This document shows positions 63,480 to 64,000 of a stretch of 64,000 nt of DNA, one piece after another. This DNA comes from Rallus limicola (taxonomy: Eukaryota; Chordata; Aves; Gruiformes; Rallidae), in the NCBI GenBank assembly GCA_022605955.1, contig JAKCOZ010000020.1, positions 6,499,001 to 6,563,000 of the forward strand, read 5' to 3'. A program made the position numbers and the translations under genes. The stretch's first letter is position 1. Each line of letters starts with the position of its first letter. The notes under the pieces are model-generated. The model did not search any database. It saw nothing but the letters and a program-made list of their open reading frames with translations, and was not told the DNA's origin.

Positions 63480-63489
63480 GATAAGATAA
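63480..63489 (+). promoter_or_regulatory. Overlapping pair of GATA-factor sites
   Basis: GATAAG at 63480-63485 overlaps AGATAA at 63484-63489. WGATAA-type words are bound by GATA factors. SH2B3 (LNK) is highly expressed in blood cells, so a GATA site in its promoter would make sense, but binding is inferred only. Confidence 0.4.
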
Positions 63490-63823
63490 AGGCACCGGCG
63501 GGGAGGGGCGGCGCGGAGTGGTGCGCACCCGCGGAACTGCCGGCGGGACCCGGACGGACCTCCCGACAAACGGACAAACCGACGGACGGTGCAGCCCCTC
63601 CGTCCCGCTCCGCCCCCGCGCAGCCTCCGCCCTCGGCCGCTCCGCTCCGCTTTACATAACCCGCCCGGAGGCCGGGGGTCCGCGCCCCGCGCCGCCGCGG
63701 CTCCGCTCGGCGGAAATGCGGAGCCGCCTGCTCCGGTTTCCTGCCTGAAGCCGTAACCGAGCCGAGCCGTGCGCCCCATCCCGTGCCGTCCGCCCCGTCC
63801 CGGGCGCTCCGCCGCGCTCCACC

Positions 63824-63858
63824 ATGGGCGAGCAGCAGCCGGACGCCTTCTCCTGCAG
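63824..63858 (+). CDS. SH2B3: First coding exon at window edge, probably SH2B3 (partial)
   Basis: An ATG in near-perfect Kozak context (ccaccATGG) opens 11 codons, MGEQQPDAFSC, and two bases of a twelfth, then a clean donor (CTGCAG|gtaacc). Reading through the donor gives an immediate TAA, so the exon must be spliced to code further. In human the next gene after PHETA1 on this strand is SH2B3, an adaptor with dimerisation, PH and SH2 domains that dampens JAK2/cytokine signalling. The assignment rests on gene order, strand and the CpG island; the peptide itself is not one I recognise, and the human first exon is, as far as I know, non-coding. It could be an upstream or alternative start of SH2B3, or a different gene. 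The rest lies outside the window. Confidence 0.45.
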
Positions 63859-64000
63859 GTAACCGCGGGCGCGCAGCGGGGCCGGGGTTGTGCCGTGCCG
63901 GGACGGGTTGTACTGGGACGGGTTGTGCCGGGACGGGTGTCCCCGGGAAAAAGGTCGTTGCAAAGCGAAAGTGGCGACGGCGGCGGGGTCCGGCTGGGGC
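63859..64000 (+). other. Start of the intron following the right-edge exon
   Basis: CG-rich intron start with an imperfect 12-15-base repeat around GGGACGGGTTGT at about 63898-63940. Nothing else is seen before the window ends. Confidence 0.5.

Larger units (their letters stand above)
63420..64000 (+). promoter_or_regulatory. CpG island, promoter of the gene at the right edge (probably SH2B3)
   Basis: CG density rises sharply from about 63430 to the window end. A tandem GATA motif (GATAAGATAA, 63480-63489) lies about 340 bases upstream of the ATG, unusual in such GC-rich surroundings. No TATA box is convincing. This is consistent with a CpG-island promoter reading to the right into the exon at 63824. 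Confidence 0.65.

Overview
This is vertebrate nuclear DNA, almost certainly from a bird. It has split genes with GT-AG introns, CpG-rich promoters, two chicken-repeat-1 (CR1) LINE fragments of avian type, and very short intergenic distances. The gene order CUX2 - PHETA1 - SH2B3 is the one I know from human 12q24. There are no prokaryotic genes, CRISPR arrays, rRNA or tRNA genes that I can support.

Positions 1-54240 are the 3' part of CUX2 on the + strand, a neuronal CUT-homeodomain transcription factor. The window opens inside its first long intron, so exon 1 lies upstream. I place 20 coding exons between 26925 and 52273. They join in one continuous frame of 1408 residues plus stop, covering the N-terminal coiled coil, three Cut repeats, the homeodomain and the conserved C-terminal tail. 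One expected 48-base exon (exon 3) was not found in the 27036-35596 intron. The first ~40 kb is intron: AT-rich islands full of TAAT-type homeodomain cores that look like candidate enhancers, separated by GC-rich neutral DNA, one CR1 fragment (18650-19435), a palindromic AT-rich hairpin (~15432-15573) and several minisatellites. From 40 to 52 kb the exons are dense.

PHETA1 lies on the - strand (single coding exon 57533-56766) and meets CUX2 tail to tail. It encodes a PH-domain protein with a C-terminal F&H motif for OCRL/INPP5B. A CpG-rich region at ~58290-58760 is its likely promoter. About 4.5 kb further on, a second CpG island (63420-64000) carries a short first coding exon with a strong Kozak context (63824-63858), followed by a clean splice donor. 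By position and strand this should be the start of SH2B3, but the 11 residues alone do not prove it.

The genes are not an operon and share no pathway: CUX2 is a nuclear repressor or activator, PHETA1 an endosomal trafficking adaptor, and SH2B3 (if correct) a cytokine-signalling adaptor. I found no convincing new biological system. The points most worth checking are the missing CUX2 exon 3, a GC-AG intron, the coding status of the SH2B3 first exon, the palindromic hairpin, and the candidate enhancers.
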